NCBI GenBank assembly: GCA_938027385.1
Contig: CALJBF010000167.1
Location: forward strand, 1 to 6,543
Direction of reading: 5' to 3'
DNA: 6,543 nt
Source of the DNA: an uncultured Porphyromonadaceae bacterium
Lineage (GTDB): Bacteria; Bacteroidota; Bacteroidia; Bacteroidales; Muribaculaceae
Shown here: piece after piece, positions 6,490 through 6,543 of the stretch
How positions within the stretch are numbered: the first letter of the stretch is position 1
Layout of the letters: each line of letters begins with the position of its first letter
Made by a program: the position numbers and the translations under genes
Notes under the pieces: model-generated
Told to the model about the DNA's origin: nothing
The model's input: the letters and a program-made list of their open reading frames with translations, nothing else
The model's database searches: none

Positions 6490-6543
6490 ATGAAAAAGTT
6501 ATTTCTTTCTTTCGCTGTGCTCGCTGGTCTCTCGATGATCTCT
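6490..6543 (+). CDS. Start of an exported protein gene (5' fragment, runs off the window)
   Basis: Only the first 18 codons are in the window: an ATG followed by Lys-Lys and a hydrophobic run (L-F-L-S-F-A-V-L-A-G-L), which is the start of a Sec signal peptide. The strong upstream promoter and A-rich leader support a genuine start. The mature protein cannot be identified; a secreted or envelope protein is all that can be said. Confidence 0.7.
   Translation, partial: MKKLFLSFAVLAGLSMIS

Overview
The window looks like a core chromosomal segment from a member of the Bacteroidales. GC-rich genes with TatC and FabD of Bacteroidetes type, a DUF4492 protein and several TAnnTTTG (-7) promoter boxes in AT-rich gaps all point there. 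A gut family such as Muribaculaceae is plausible, but that is inference. I see no phage, transposon, CRISPR or tRNA/rRNA signature.

Layout: (1) positions 2-799 (+), the 3' part of an unrecognised gene whose C-terminus resembles a BamE/SmpA-type domain. (2) 820-1593 (-), a PhnP-family metallo-beta-lactamase-fold hydrolase, convergent with gene 1. (3) A divergent control region at about 1594-1794, with -7 boxes facing both ways. (4) 1795-3837 (+), a secreted M13 (neprilysin/PepO-type) zinc endopeptidase, closed by a perfect 23-bp hairpin and T-run. (5) 3916-4245 (-), a small membrane protein with the DUF4492 core, downstream of and probably cotranscribed with (6) 4283-5164 (-), fabD. (7) A 133-bp divergent region with two copies of the same -7 octamer in opposite orientation. 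(8) 5298-5531 and 5528-6340 (+), tatA and tatC with overlapping stop and start. (9) A well-formed promoter at 6406-6436 driving the start of a new exported-protein gene at 6490, which runs off the window.

Functionally these are mostly housekeeping genes. FabD loads malonyl groups onto ACP for fatty acid synthesis. TatA/TatC form a minimal twin-arginine export system with no tatB in the window. The M13 peptidase is exported, most likely through Sec, and degrades peptides in the envelope or outside. The PhnP-like enzyme is probably a phosphodiesterase of unknown substrate. I found no convincing previously undescribed system. The points most worth checking are an Ala in place of the usual Glu in the TatC signal-peptide site, the DUF4492 protein sitting behind fabD rather than beside cydAB, and the paired promoters and structured leader regions.
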